From Lingula anatina (Eukaryota; Brachiopoda; Lingulata; Lingulida; Lingulidae), in contig NW_019775706.1 of assembly GCF_001039355.2 (NCBI RefSeq), positions 126,001 through 190,000 on the forward strand: a stretch of 64,000 bases of DNA, written 5' to 3'. Below, piece by piece: positions 1-14,476 of the stretch (the stretch's first letter is position 1; the number at the start of each line of letters is the position of its first letter). A model generated the notes under the pieces. The model had not been told where the DNA came from. It ran no database searches and worked only from the letters and a program-made list of their open reading frames with translations. A program made the position numbers and the translations under genes.

Positions 1-1190
1 ATTTTGATAAAATGCGTTACGGTATTGATGTCTACTTATTTTTTACTGGAAGTAATGAACAATAGAACATCAGGATGATGGTGGGGTATTCATTATAATG
101 GTTTATTTAAGCTTTCATCGCATGCTGGTTATTTTGGTAACGATAGTCCGAATATTTAACAAATCGCACCGCTCTAGTCGCCTACATTTGCTAACCCCAA
201 GCCAAATTTGGAATAAACCGCTAACTGTAGTTCATACAGCACTAAGATCTAATAAACGGATATATAAGATCTTAGTACAGCATAAGACGTGTTTTGGTTA
301 TTTATAAAAAAAAGGTTTTCAAAACATTAAGTAATGTTTTTCCAGAACGCTTATAAAACCGCAGGGGCATCATATGCATGGAGTTAAAAACACCCATAAC
401 GTTACCATAACGTTATTCTATACCATCACCATCATGTAACCAGCTGATAACGTCGTGAATTTGTTATTTGGATTATTACTTAGTAGGCCTTTTTTAAATA
501 ATTACACGTTACTGCAAGGAAGGACACAACGCGTTCGAGCAGGCTGCTCCACGCCTCCAACAGCTCCATACGTTTACAAAGGGAAGAGTTAAGCCAAATT
601 GTTGAGTCTTGTAATAAACTTGTTAAGGGATTCTGAAAAATTTTTTCTGTGACAAGCTTGAAAAGCTAAACCTGTTGTTCAGCAGCTACACGCGTTTAGG
701 AGTTCCACACCTATAGCAGCTCCATATGTTTAGCAGCCTCACGTGCTTAGCCAATGTGCTTAGCTTGTGATAGACTTGTTATAGAACCATATGCCGGTGA
801 AGCTAAACACATAGCTAAGCGTGTAACACTGCCAACGTGTCTAGCTTTTTCTTCTGTGAAACGCTTGAAAAGCTATACGTGCTTAGCTTTTACACATATT
901 TCTAAATGCGTATAGGTGCCGAACGTGTGTTGTATGTATTTAAATGCTAAACATCGTTTTACAGTGTAGTGTAACTTCTCCATATTTAACCCCCCCCCCC
1001 TCTCAACCTGATTTCCCAACCCCCACCACCCTACAGATGAAAGAAGAAAAAGATGAAAGACAGAATTAAAACAAACAAAACCTACAAATAACATTTCCGG
1101 CTCAAGGCAATCTCAGCCACAGTCACATTTATATACATGTTTAGTGCATAAAATTACATTACCTAGATTGAGAAAATAATAACATTTATA

Positions 1191-1223
<33 letters not shown>

Positions 1224-1315
1224 GACATGGTACAATATACAAATATTAAACTTTGCCATTAATTAAATTACAAGCAAAATGAGTAAAAGAACCGAAAGCA
1301 AATCCCGATACTCAC
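1..1315. other. Left-edge non-coding DNA, probably intron 1 of receptor gene A
   Basis: No exon could be recognised here on either strand. If gene A (first exon ending at 1316 on the minus strand) continues leftwards, this is the start of its first intron. From about 630 to 900 the sequence repeats short words built around AGCTAAACACGT and GCTTGAAAAGCTA in both directions, which looks like the remains of a small inverted-repeat element. A pyrimidine run of C and T occurs near 990-1020. Confidence 0.5.
1192..1223. repeat. (ATT)n microsatellite
   Basis: About ten uninterrupted ATT units lie in the presumed first intron of receptor gene A. Confidence 0.9.
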
Positions 1316-1631
1316 CACGTATTCCCAGATACGTAACAACTGCAGTGCCGGCTACTATACTAGTTAGCAGAAGTATTACCATCGGGACCAAACAGGGGTC
1401 TCTGCTCGTGTCACTTAACTCTCTCTCTTGGTCCTTGCAGCTAGCACTTCTCGGTTCCTTGGCGCCGTCACCGTTCATTTCATTGCCTCCATGGTTGTTT
1501 TCGACGTCAGCATCTGTTAACCAAAAGCGTTGGTCAAGTTGACCGGTTTTAACACTGGCAACCGAGCTGCTGGACGCAGCGTCCTCACCTGGTCCATTAT
1601 CACACTGGTCAGTTTCGTTTTTATTGGACAT
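1316..1631 (-). CDS. Receptor gene A, first coding exon (type II membrane protein; partial)
   Basis: This is the first exon of a type II single-pass membrane protein. It encodes about 90 polar, acidic, Ser/Asn-rich cytoplasmic residues beginning MSNKNETDQC, then a hydrophobic helix around PMVILLLTSIVAGTAVVTYL. It ends at a GTGAGT donor after one base of a codon (phase 1), the same phase as exon 1 of the two complete paralogues in this window. The residues before the helix (DPCLVPMV) resemble those of gene C (DWCLMPMV), so this is probably a third Frizzled/LDLa receptor whose later exons lie left of the window. The start at 1631 was chosen for the A at -3; an in-frame ATG at 1673 is the alternative. 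The ectodomain is inferred, not seen. Confidence 0.62.
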
Positions 1632-1718
1632 GCTTGTTACGCGCGCAGGTTGTTCACAGTTTTCCCCCTGCATATGGCTTAGCCTGGTTAGATTTTGGTT
1701 ATAATCTGACAGATACAC

Positions 1719-3283
1719 CCAACGATTTTATCACATCTGTTATCGAAGCAATTCTTTATCTTGTCGTATATTGTGGTTTCTAAATCACGTACAGGGGGTC
1801 CGTAAGCTCACGAAAACGAGTCTCTACCCGGCGTAACCTTTCCACGTAAATATCTGGTTTTATGAAAGCTTTCTAAACCCGTTTCTATTGTACACATAAG
1901 GGGATGCCAATTTATTACAGTTATAATGTAGGTCAATTTAATGTCAGTTTTACGACATCAAAGACACCCTTGCGTCATACTGCATACATGCTGCTTTTTG
2001 TACCTTGGCCCGTCGTCATATTTTATATTGTACACTCCCTTAACGAAAGGTGTCAAAAAGTGTAAAATTTGTCACAAACAGGAAATAGAATGCTGCTAAC
2101 ATGGCTTACTCGTTGAGCAACATTTAATCAAAACAGGACAAAACACATTTCCGGGTTTAATGCCAAAAGTAACATACACAATCAACGTTTTCCATGAGGA
2201 GACCAGTGATAAAAGCCAGACAACATCTACGTCGAGTAAGATCTGGACATCAGCCAACAACTGGGCAATGAGGCTGTACTCAAATAAAAGCAAGTTCAGC
2301 GTTGACAGAAATAATTAATGGACTCGTATTAGTTGTAGAACAGCTGGTGAGAAAGTGTCTTTCCAATCGTCTGTTTCCTACTGGACGCACCACATATCAT
2401 GGTATGGGGTGTATTGGCTACCATGTTGTTGGCGAGCTTTCAATGGTCAACGGGAACTCAGAGCAATACGTCCAAGTACTGGAAATAAAGGAAAATGAAT
2501 ACTTGTGTCGAGAATATCATTGGAGATTGTGACCACCTAGTTAGAAAGCGCCAACGTCTGAACACCATCTTCATTTTTGTCTATGTGGAGAAATCTTTAA
2601 GGCCTGAAAGTCCAATAAATGACAAAGAGCACTGTCTTCTTTTAAGTTTTAAGTTTGTTTGTTTTAACGAGCCATGATAGTTCTTAGTTTATCAGTAGCG
2701 AACCTCGTAAAAAACGCACCGGTCACAAACATGCTAATGGTAATGATTTCTGTCGTGAGTGCCCTAGAGGAAGAAGCTGGTTAAAAGTTTTTAACAGGAC
2801 AAAAGAGAAGCCCCGGGCAGGAAAATCTCTTGCAACAGGTGTATGTTACCGATGGTGGGGAGTTAATGCACACTGTAATATTCATCAAAGACACGCGATG
2901 TGAAAGAGCCTACAGAGCCTGTATACCTCAATCTTTTTTTATTTAATCTTGTTTTCAGAAGTGGAGAAAGGCACGATCATCCTGTTAGATAAGCAGATAA
3001 AACAAACCCTCGGAATTTACATTATACTTCTTCAGTAGGTGTCCAAGAGGTACAGCTTTATTTCCAGATTCGGGTAGAAAAAATAAGAAGGTATTTTGCC
3101 CTCAGCCAATGAGCAGGTCTCACTGCGTTGCTAAATCATTTTAAAACGGTAGAAAAAAACCCGACGCAGATTCTGCATGCTGAAAGCATCAGCACATTTA
3201 AGATGCAAGCCATTTAGCTGGCAGGCAGAGGCGGTGCTTTCCTGCAGATATACAGATAAAACTCAGTATGCAACACTTTTTTT
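1719..3283. other. Intergenic region between divergent receptor genes A and B
   Basis: This lies between the starts of gene A (minus) and gene B (plus), so it should hold both promoters. No open frame with splice signals, RNA gene or clear repeat was found, and no core promoter motif stood out. Confidence 0.4.
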
Positions 3284-4966
3284 CCAAATGAAAAAGCATT
3301 ACACAGCTCAAGATTACAAAACCGAAATTCTTAACCAGATTTAATTTGCTATCTATTCAAATTTAGTATTGCTTGGGCATTCTACATAGATATTATCGAT
3401 TTTGAAAATGACGAATCACGTGTTATTTTTATTTTGAGAGAGAACTTTATAAGAGAAACGCCAACATGTACAATACCATTGTGCTGTTTGATCGTGGTCG
3501 CTGCTGGAATAAATAAGACGTTCACCAGCTTTTAAATGTATATTTCTCCTGGTCACGAACATTACCGATGAAGCCATTGGCCATTCCCATATCCCCTAGG
3601 GCTCTGTGCTGGCGTCTACCTCCATTATTTATTTTATCTGTTATTGGATAAATCCCGTGTCGTCAGTCGAGTTATAAATAAAGCTGCGATATTCTTTCCT
3701 TTTTCTATTATATTTGAAGTTTCGTAGATCCAGTGTCGACCGAAAGCACAATCTACGTCACCATAGTAGGCCAGTATGTCTGAGGCGGACCAAAACGTCC
3801 CTTCTAGCGAGAAAAACATTATGCCATCCAACGGAACAACCCATCCGGAAAATCCGGAGGCTCACGTTATTGATGTCAACAACGACAAATTGGACGGCCA
3901 AGAAGACCCGCAGGATCACGAAAAGAGCGACAGCTTAGAGAAAAAATTAGAGAGCGAACTGAGCAGTTCTAAAGTGTGGTGGGTGTGGCCCATAATCTTG
4001 ATGACTTTTCTGATCATAATCGGCTGCGCGGCCTACATAACATATTACTTTTTACAAGGTAAGTGATAATCCAAACTTGTTTCGGTACAAAACACGCTTT
4101 CATAATTTTTTAGTTAACGGCGAATGTTTACAAGACCGACGGCTTTCAAACTCTTTCAAACCCACCCAGTCTGGCTGTAGAAAAAGCGACATATACACTG
4201 TAGGCCTAACACTGCATTATTTGACGGTACCATGATATTAGCTTTGTTCGGTTGCATCAGATTCAATGACCATTAGTGAAATAGAACAATTTCTGTTCTC
4301 TTGCAAACCCTGCCCAACCTGCTTTAGGTGATAATTTATAGATATCAGATGAGTACTAGCTCAATAGATATATGTATAATCGAACAATTTCTTTGCTTGA
4401 ACATATACTTCGTCAGACAAACAACCCGTAGCCCTCCTTAACAGATAGATATTTTTCGGGCCCTGACTTGAATATTTATCTCCTCTACCATTCCCAGCTT
4501 TGCCTCGTCACGTGATTTTCTTCACATTTTCTGATTTTAAATTGGATGGGATTCTCGCAAACGCCATGATTCTTGAGGAAATATTCAAATTAACTTTGAC
4601 TCTCGTTTTGTCACACGAGATGAACACGGGCACCATTTTGCTGAGATTTGGTGGTGAGGCCGGTGTAACAGGGATGGACGTCCGCTAGGAACCGTAGTTC
4701 GCTTTCCATTACTTTGTACAGGTGACATTGGTCCCATATACTAACCCCAATGCTCCAACTAACCCTTACCGATACTAAGCATACGGGAGCCGGACTTGCA
4801 TTCCTAGGATTGCCATCCCTGTTACACCTGTCAGCACTACGCCGCAATTATCAACTTTTATAATCACACATTTTAAATGATATATTTTCTGTTGTGGGGA
4901 GTTAATTCACTTGGTCGAGGGTTGACCCTCATGGTCTATTTGAACCAATTTTGCATTTGAGATCTC
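3284..4966. repeat. 1.68 kb direct duplication, copy 1
   Basis: Copy 1 begins at CCAAATGAAAAAGCATT and ends at GAGATCTC immediately before a single N at 4967. The same sequence restarts right after the N and runs to 6651. The copies have the same length to within one base. About half a dozen single-base differences and one indel were seen, all outside the coding exon. Each copy carries the first coding exon of receptor gene B. Confidence 0.95.
3776..4058 (+). CDS. Duplicate copy of receptor gene B exon 1
   Basis: This is identical to the exon at 5460-5742: a 95-residue start beginning [10 protein letters not shown], an acidic cytoplasmic tail, and a transmembrane helix around [15 protein letters not shown], followed by a CAAG|GTAAGT donor in phase 1. 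Because it sits in copy 1 of the 1.68 kb duplication, it is either an alternative first exon or the same exon from the other haplotype. The coding sequence shows no differences from its twin. Confidence 0.6.
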
Positions 4967-4967
4967 N

Positions 4968-6651
4968 CCAAATGAAAAAGCATTACACAGCTCAAGATTA
5001 CAAAACCGAAATTCTTAACCAGATTTAATTTGCTATCTATTCAAATTTAGTATTGCTTGGGCATTCTACATAGATATTATCGATTTTGAAAATGACGAAT
5101 CACGTGTTATTTTTATTTTGAGAGAGAACTTTATAAGAGAAACGCCAACATGTACAATACCATTGTGCTGTTTGATCGTGGTCGCTGCTGGAATAAATAA
5201 GACGTTCACCAGCTTTTAAATGTATATTTCTCCTGGTCACGAACATTACCGATGAAGCCATTGGCCATTCCCATATCCCCTAGGGCTCTGTGCTGGCGTC
5301 TACCTCCATTATTTATTTTATCTGTTATTGGATAAATCCCGTGTCGTCAGTCGAGTTATAAATAAAGCTGCGATATTCTTTCCTTTTTCTATTATATTTG
5401 AAGTTTCGTAGATCCAGTGTCGACCGAAAGCACAATCTACGTCACCATAGTAGGCCAGTATGTCTGAGGCGGACCAAAACGTCCCTTCTAGCGAGAAAAA
5501 CATTATGCCATCCAACGGAACAACCCATCCGGAAAATCCGGAGGCTCACGTTATTGATGTCAACAACGACAAATTGGACGGCCAAGAAGACCCGCAGGAT
5601 CACGAAAAGAGCGACAGCTTAGAGAAAAAATTAGAGAGCGAACTGAGCAGTTCTAAAGTGTGGTGGGTGTGGCCCATAATCTTGATGACTTTTCTGATCA
5701 TAATCGGCTGCGCGGCCTACATAACATATTACTTTTTACAAGGTAAGTGATAATCCAAACTTGTTTCGGTACAAAACACGCTTTCATAAATTTTTAAGTT
5801 AACGGCGAATGTTTACAAGACCGACGGCTTTCAAACTCTTTCAAACCCACCCAGTCTGGCTGTAGAAAAAGCGACATATACACTGTAGGCCTAACACTGC
5901 ATTATTTGACGGTACCATGATATTAGCTTTGTTCGGTTGCATCAGATTCAATGACCATTAGTGAAATAGAACAATTTCTGTTCTCTTGCAAACCCTGCCC
6001 AACCTGCTTTAGGTGATGATTTATAGATATCAGATGAGTACTAGCTCAATAAATATATGTATAATCGAACAATTTCTTTGCTTGAACATATACTTAGTCA
6101 GACAAACAACCCGTAGCCCTCCTTAACAGATAGATATTTTTCGGGCCCTGACTTGAATATTTATCTCCTCTACCATTCCCAGCTTGGCCTCGTCACGTGA
6201 TTTTCTTCACATTTTCTGATTTTAAATCGGATGGGATTCTCGCAAACGCCATGATTCTTGAGGAAATATTCAAATTAACTTTGACTCTCGTTTTGTCACA
6301 CGAGATGAACACGGGCACCATTTTGCTGAGATTTGGTGGTGAGGCCGGTGTAACAGGGATGGAAGTCCGCTAGGAACCGTAGTTCGCTTTCCATTACTTT
6401 GTACAGGTGACATTGGTCCCATATACTAACCCCAATGCTCCAACTAACCCTTACCGATACTAAGCATACGGGAGCCGGACTTGCATTCCTAGGATTGCCA
6501 TCCCTGTTACACCTGTCAGCACTACGCCGCAATTATCAACTTTTATAATCACACATTTTAAATGATATATTTTCTGTTGTGGGGAGTTAATTCACTTGGT
6601 CGAGGGTTGACCCTCATGGTCTATTTGAACCAATTTTGCATTTGAGATCTC
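4968..6651. repeat. 1.68 kb direct duplication, copy 2
   Basis: This is the second copy of the block described at 3284-4966. Sequence continues without a break into unique DNA after 6651, whereas copy 1 is cut off at the N. That asymmetry fits two overlapping allelic contigs joined by a one-base gap. Confidence 0.95.
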
Positions 6652-7409
6652 AAGTGGCGGCACGTTCAGGTTGAAAGTGAAGGAGGAGATACAGGTGTCA
6701 GGCCCGTAGCCAGGGGGGGTTCGGGGGGTTCGAAAGAACCACCCCTTTTGCTGGGAAAAGGTCCACTCTGGGTAAAATTTGACCTAGGTTCATGAAGTTT
6801 GTATGGAAAAGGGTCTACTTTTTCAGAAAAAGAACCCCCCTTTTGAAATTGCTGGCTACGGGCCTGGGTGTTGTTATATACTCTTAGTACAACAGATATA
6901 AATAGGGACCAACTGGAACAATTACGTAAAAGATGACGCAGTTATTTAGATGCATAAGCCTACCAAAGAAAAGTCAATCCACACTACTGAATTCTCAAAA
7001 GTTACATTAAATAGTTCTAAAATTCAATAAAACTGCCACTACGTATTCTGTGGTCCGCACTTTATTAATATCATGATCTTGGTTAAATGTGCACACACTA
7101 AGACAAAATGGTGTATACGACAAAACAATTATACTATACACAGAAAATAACAACAGTGCAATTTATACATAAATTATTACATCTATTCTTTTACGCGCCA
7201 TCATATAATTATATTATTCTAAAAGTCTCCGTATAATTTTTCTAGTTGCATTCTGGAGGATGAGAAGTCTTGGCTAAATACACAATGGAAGGATACGACG
7301 ATTTCAGGCATTTTTCTAAAATAAATAAACTTAATTTACAAATAGTGAAGATCGAAAAAAGAATCTCTTAACGCTTACTGTATAAAAATACAAACACTGG
7401 TTCGGACAA

Positions 7410-7452
<43 letters not shown>

Positions 7453-9380
7453 TACCGCCACAGTTAGAAGTACTTTTAAATGGATGCGGCCCACTATTTA
7501 GGATTTCAGGCTTTTTCTAATGACAAAAACAAGTAAGTACATAAATAAATGCATGGTGCAGTGGTCTAAAGAAACTGTGGTTCCGAATAACAGGGAGTCC
7601 GCCCTCTATTAGATTCACACGAATTCGATAAAGCGTGACGTATGTGAGTGCCTCAAAATCTATTATACCGGCAGAATTACTGGTAGAATACGATGGGAAC
7701 GTGCCTCTGTGTCAACATAAGGGCTCTCCCCTGCATGATGATGGAGGATAGAGTGTCTCAATCAAAGCAGTCCTCTTCATCACTTCCGTCATCACAGTCC
7801 AGGTAATCATCACACAGCCACCTAGATTTTATACACTCCCCATCTCGGCACTGAAAATACGTCGAATCAAAACACGTGCAGTTTCCTTCGTCACTTCCGT
7901 CGAGACAATCGTCATCGAGGTCACAGTACGAGAACCCCATGATACAGTTACCGTTATCGCAGCGAAACTGCGACTCCCCGCACGAGGAGCAGTTGCGTTC
8001 GTCGCTCTGGTCATAGCAGTCTCTTTTTCCGTCACATACTTTGTGAGGTGCAATACATAGGGTGTTTCCCACGCACCTGAAATCGGTGGCATTACAACAC
8101 ATGTCTTCTTCTTCATCACGTCCATCTTTGCAGTGAGAGTACCCGTCACAAAATACAGCGCTTTTGTCAGGAAAGCAAAAATCACCGGGTCCACAGTAAA
8201 GGCCTTCACACAACTCCGAGCAGTTTCTTTCGTCACTTCCGTCACCACACGAATCAAAAAGGTTGCACACTTGTGATTCGTAAATACATAAGCCGTTGTC
8301 GCAGACAAAACCATCACACGTGCAGTTGCCTTCGTCACTGCCGTCGTCACAGTCCAACCATTGGTCACAGACCCAATGTGACTTGATGCACTTGCCGTCG
8401 CCGCACTCAAAACCGTCGCATACGCACATGGTCGCCTTCTCGTCGCTTCCGTCCCCGCAGTCGTCCATGCCATCACACACCCAGAAATTGAAAATGCATT
8501 TGCCATTAGCGCACGGAAATTGGTCGCACTCGCAGTCCGCTTCGTCGCTCCCGTCCTCACAGTCCTCGCTCCCGTCGCATTCCGAACCAGATTGGGCGCA
8601 CTGTCCGTTGGAGCACTGGTAGTGCCCGTGACTGGCGCAGTCGCAGTTCCACTCGTCCGTACCATCTCCACAGTCGTCGGTTAAATCGCACGTGTTTGAC
8701 TTCGACACACACTTGGTATTGTTGCACTGGATCTCCCTGTCTGCGTCACAATAGAAACACCCGCTTTCGTCACTTCCGTCTTGACAATCTCGAATTCTGT
8801 CGCACAGGAGAGAAATCCACACACACTCGCCGTTTGCGCACTGGGTCTGCAGTCGCCCGCACGCTGTTGGGCAGTTTATTTCGTCACTTCCGTCAACGCA
8901 ATCGTCACGTCTGTTACACCTTAGTGCAATTGCAATAATTGCCCCGCTATCACACCGATAATGTGACTGGCCCAAAGGTTTTCCATTAATAGTGCATTGA
9001 GGTTCCTTCGCCCCATTCGTTTTTGTTAGGGAGAGTATCCGAGTTGTTTCTTCGTTGAAGTTGTACCAGTCACAACGAGGGGGGCCTGAAATAAATGGCA
9101 GTCCAGAAATGTCCGATATCAAAATCATCTCAATTTTCTCTAAAATAAAATGACATGTACTATTGTTTGAGGTATAGCTTACCGGTAGTCAGTGACGCCG
9201 CAGAGGTCAATTCAGTGCAGAACGATGTTGTGTTGATTCCCATCTTCGTCATCTCTTTCTGGCAGGCTTTTGTAACGACTGCAAGAATAGAACACATTTC
9301 ATGACCAAGTGAAACTCTTCTAACACTAATACTTTTGCTCATTTTGCAGCCCCGCGTATTTTGTTATTGTTGTTGTTGTT

Positions 9381-9415
<35 letters not shown>

Positions 9416-12400
9416 TGTCATGGATCCTTATGATGTCCAGAATGTGTGTTTGGCCATTTGAAGTCATCAACAGATGTGGTAAAAAACTTCCAACTAGCAC
9501 AATTACTTAATTAAAGTATTTCAATATAAAGGGATAAAATTTAAACAAAATACAGCACTTTTTAATGATATATGTAAAATAATAAAACAAAACAAAACAA
9601 AAAACGGTATTATAGCTTACATGTGCAAATATCCGTACAAGGCAGAACCGAAGATACTCTTCCGTTGTTGTCATGGTAACATCTCGGAAACATGACGTCA
9701 CACAGGAATGGCAACAGATACAAAGAACAGGAAGGGCATAACACCATAGACTGCATTGCTAAGTATGTACTCGATTCCATAGCCTCTTTCTGGCAGAAAA
9801 AGAAAAAAATCAACTTAAATAAAATTCCCTTTGTGTTTTTATAATTGTTCGGTTGAGCATAAGACAATAGACAAATAGGCACTTGTGAGCATCTTTAAAC
9901 ATGATGTATTCTAGCAGACAAACAATACAAAGTTACCAAATCTAATTTAAATTTGATGATCTATTCCTTTCAGCTTGCCTCATTCATTTTGAACTATATG
10001 TACGTATATATTTGTTTGCTTATAGATAATGCAAGAGTTCAACTCACAATGTCCTTATGACCAAAAAAGTTAGGAAAGCCCGTCGGTGCGGTTTGGACAC
10101 CTGGACATAAAGTGGCATTCACTACAATGCAGGGCTCTAGCTTCTTTACACCTGAACAACCAAAATAACACAAACTTAATTTGGCACTTAATATACACAC
10201 AATAACAATTGTGGGTTACCCTTGAAAGGAAAAGCCCAGCAATCCAAAATCAAGTTATACAAATGGCGTGCTTGATTTGACTGATTTGACCCACCGATTC
10301 CAATTTGATGGACGATCACCTACCGCATGCTTCAAATTGTTAATGAGATATAATAACCTTTGCCAGTTGATGGCACATTTAGAGGTTATGAATGAATTGA
10401 GTGAAAGTTTGGCCAAAAGCATTGAGTACCAGGTATTAGCATAAAGTTATCACAGACAATTGTTCTTTTTTTTTATATATAAATCAATGGTACATGTAGG
10501 ACTTCAACTCCAACAGAGGACATCGGTGAAAAAAATCCTTTTTACAGAACCGGTGTAAAATGACTTCTTGATACCAGTGTGATGGCACAATTATGTTTGC
10601 TGCGAGTTGTAGATGGTATACGTAAGAGAATTTGTCAAAGAAAATAGTATGTGTCTTTACTTAATAAACACAGGTGACTTTAAATATTTGTTAAGCATTA
10701 AGAAGGCAACAGGATTAAAGATAAATGCAATGGACACGCTACAAAATAAACGATCAAACGAAGAAGCAAAAAAAAAAAATAATAATAGATAAATAAATAA
10801 ATAAAAAATCCACTCACCGGCATCTGCGAAGTAGGCAACAACACCAATACCGGTTACAATGGCAGCAATCAACAAGGCAACCATAGGCATCAAACACCAA
10901 TCTCTTCCAGGGTGGGATTTGAGACTCTCTCGGTCTGTGTCCGTGAGTTCCTTGCTACCGCTAGTGTCCGTGCTCTTTAGGCTCTCCGTGCTGTTATCGG
11001 ATGTCTTCATATCAACTCCTTCTTGATCATCTTCTTGACCATGTGTCGCAGCGCTCACGCCAACCGAATCGGGACACTGATCATTGTCCTTGACCACATG
11101 CGTGGGATCAGTGGGGAGAGGGGTCTCCATGTTGAGATTCCTTTCAGGGGAAATTATATCGGGCTGTATTTTCTAAAATGCTTGCACCTTTCAAAGTCTC
11201 ACAAAACTCTGGCAGAGAAGAAAAGTTTTCTATTTGCAGTTCAGAATATAAGCTCAGGAACTTTCAAAGACGCAGATCAGTATCCAGAAGGCGCCAAAAC
11301 ACGTCTCCTTCAAAAAAACTTCTTTCAAGCAGATGAAAAATGGCCGGTTGATCTATTTCTCTGTCGTGAACCACATTGCCGCTTTTGAGAAGCATGTAAA
11401 CAGTTCACATAATACCGGCTTGGTTCTTCGTATGGTTACAAAAATATCATCTGGTATTTATTGAAGTGCCACCCGTGAGGTAATGGACTGACGAGGCGTC
11501 TAAGGATAGTGAAGGGCATGATCGCCTCTGGGATAATAAAAAAATGGGCACATCTGCTTAGGCAGTGGACTTAAGTGGGTTTAAGGATATTGTGCGGCGC
11601 GACTGCCCTTGGGATAAGAACTGACTGGGCACCAATACGAAAGTGCAATACTTGGAAATACATCATTATGACAGGTGCAGGGGACTTAAATATGCACTGG
11701 TAATGGGCACCTGAGGTTAAATTTTCTCTGGAAGTCACTAAAATATCATTTATGTACAGATGTTTGTTTTATTTGTTGATACGTCAGTTGTTAACCTGAA
11801 AAGAACGCTGCGTGAAACAAAGGAAAATTGTTTTCGGTCGTTTGTGAACGAACAGCGAAATAACTTCTGCATGGAATTAGTGAACAGTTATCGATGCCTT
11901 GTCGGGTCATTGGACAGCCATATTGGTTTGTCGTTACTGGGTAATATAAGATCTGTTTGGGTTCTTGGATATCTTAGATTACATGTACTTTCGAACCCAG
12001 CTCAAAATATACATTTATTCTTTGTTGGTAGCAGGTTGTGGCGCGTTTATAAACGTACATTAGCACGCACTGATTGGTTGTCCTATAAGAAATAATTAAC
12101 TGCCCCATTCTTTTTATAGATAGGTACTTGTCCGATTTGTACTGTCCTATTTATAGATTTAACCTCCCGTACTGACAACAACCAATTAACGCTTGTCAAC
12201 GAAAATTTTCATGGTCCATCTATTTGTCATATATTTTTCATATCTGTCTTAGACAAATACTGTGATGTCCGGTCTGTGTAAAGCCGAGACTTTGTCAAGA
12301 GGAGCTCTGGATAAATGTTGGAAAATCATCACCTGCTGGCGTTTAATGTATTGCATCTTTTTTTTTTGTCGATTATGGCAAATAACTCACTGTTTTTAAA

Positions 12401-14434
12401 AGAACTTCATGTTATATTTCTCCAGCTGTCAAAAGACTGTGTATCTCAATTCATGACACGGAAACCAAGTAAAAACTATAGATCTAAGGGTGCTTTTTAA
12501 AAATATCAAGTTGTTTTTTATTCTCTCTCCTTACCGACATCCGGCATCTGTTTTGTACTTTCACATTAATTTTTTTTTGTAATATGTTGAATACGTCTCC
12601 TCCTTGACTTTCTATTGTTTAGATCAAAAAATTTATTCATATATCTCTATGGTGTTTATTATTCGCGAACACTTTAAAGATGTATCCATTTATGGTTATA
12701 TACACGTTATTTCGAGTTAATATAAAGAGAAGTAGATCAAAATGTGTGTCAAAATGTGTGTAACGTCCAAGAAAAATAATATTACTTCAAACTAGTATTT
12801 ATTAACAGTGCATTTTTCTTTGACAATTTATTAGAATTTTATTTTATTAACAATACATTGGAAATGGCGGTAAAAGTTTGGGAAACTTCAAACCTATGAC
12901 TTCCTGCTTGGGTTGCTGATGGGTGCTCTCTGATAACAGGTATCGCCACCGATCTGTCTTTAAACTGTCGAGACCATTCTTCAGTTATGTTATAGGCTGT
13001 ACTCGAGGTCCCTGTGATATCTGAGGGTAGCCAATACGTACTTCATGGGTGCTGTAATGGCTATTTTAAAGCCGAATGTGGGTCTAAATATGGGTCCACT
13101 GAATGGTGACCCACAAGAAACCCTTTGGCCTCCTGGGACCCCTTTTCTGCTTTCTTTCAAAAGATGAAAAAAAATATATATATACGTTGAAACACCAGCC
13201 GAACTGTCAATTAGTGACGTTCTAGAAATCGTCCTGTGACAGATAATTTCAGCCTAGAAATAGTTTAAGTATTTTTATACACATCTCTTCTCCTTTTACT
13301 TTATTTCACTAGCAAATGAGTAACATAGGGACAGACAGGTTTACTGGTTTAAAACCGTTAGATGTTACGTAAAGTAACGCCTCATATAACAATGTGTAGC
13401 AATACTTAAAAAAACATTTCTTGGCTGATTTCAGGAAGTAAATTCTTGCTAATGCTTTTTGCCAATGCTTAAATGGCACCGCCCCAGGCACTAATTCTCA
13501 TGAAGCAGGTGCTCTTAAAATCAATTAGTTATACAAAGTCTGCTAAATAGGTGAAAAACCTCTTATATATTCGTGTAGGATTAAAATGGAGAAAGCAAGA
13601 ATCCTCAAGGCATTGTTCTTTATTTACCTAACTCACGGTAATAGAACAGTAAGGGGTGCTGTCAAAACGCACGGGGCAGTAGTCAGCAATTTCGATCAAA
13701 GATGATTTTTTTCTGGAGAAATGTAACTTTTTAGCTTGTTAGTTGACCCAACTTGAATATAATGGCAAAGAGCCTAGATTAAATTTTGATACAGAGCGGA
13801 CCGGTCGTTTCTGGTTCTACTATTAATATCAGAAGAGCATGTACAAATTGATTACAATAACAATTCACACTTATTGATAATATTTATATGGGCCGATTAA
13901 AACCCTCTGTTCTTTTCGAACTGCTTAATGTACTTTAAAGATTATTCTATTGTACCACACATGTAAAATTGGGGCCCAAATGTACCCATTAACTAAAACG
14001 TCTTTCTGTTTGTCACCAGGCAAATAAAACTGCTCTTTGGGCATGGGTTTTTGCTCTTCATGATGTCATATGCTCTATGAATGAATAAATTACAACAACT
14101 GAAGTACTTTTGATATGAAATCTATCCATTCAAAGAAGTTGATGCAATTAAAGACTTTTAAAAATTTACAAAAAAAAAAAAAAAAAAAAAAAAGGAGAGC
14201 TTGTAAAATTCTTAACTACATGTACATATACATGTATTTGTCTTTTAGTTGGACCTAAAAAGTGTGAGTACCACGACGTCCCGGTGTGCCCAGGTGTCAG
14301 CTTTGAGGGTGTCATGTTTCCTAACACACTAGGGCATCAAGATCTGGTAAGTGATAAATGGTAGACATATAGGGTGTACAATGGCAAATATAGTATGGAT
14401 GAAGAATTACAATGTATATTTGTATTCTTTTATC

Positions 14435-14476
<42 letters not shown>

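Noticed and set aside
3284-6651. Recent real tandem duplication of gene B exon 1 giving two promoters
   Set aside because: The copies abut at a single N, and two other Ns show the same pattern, so an assembly overlap is more likely. Kept as a checkable finding rather than a biological claim.
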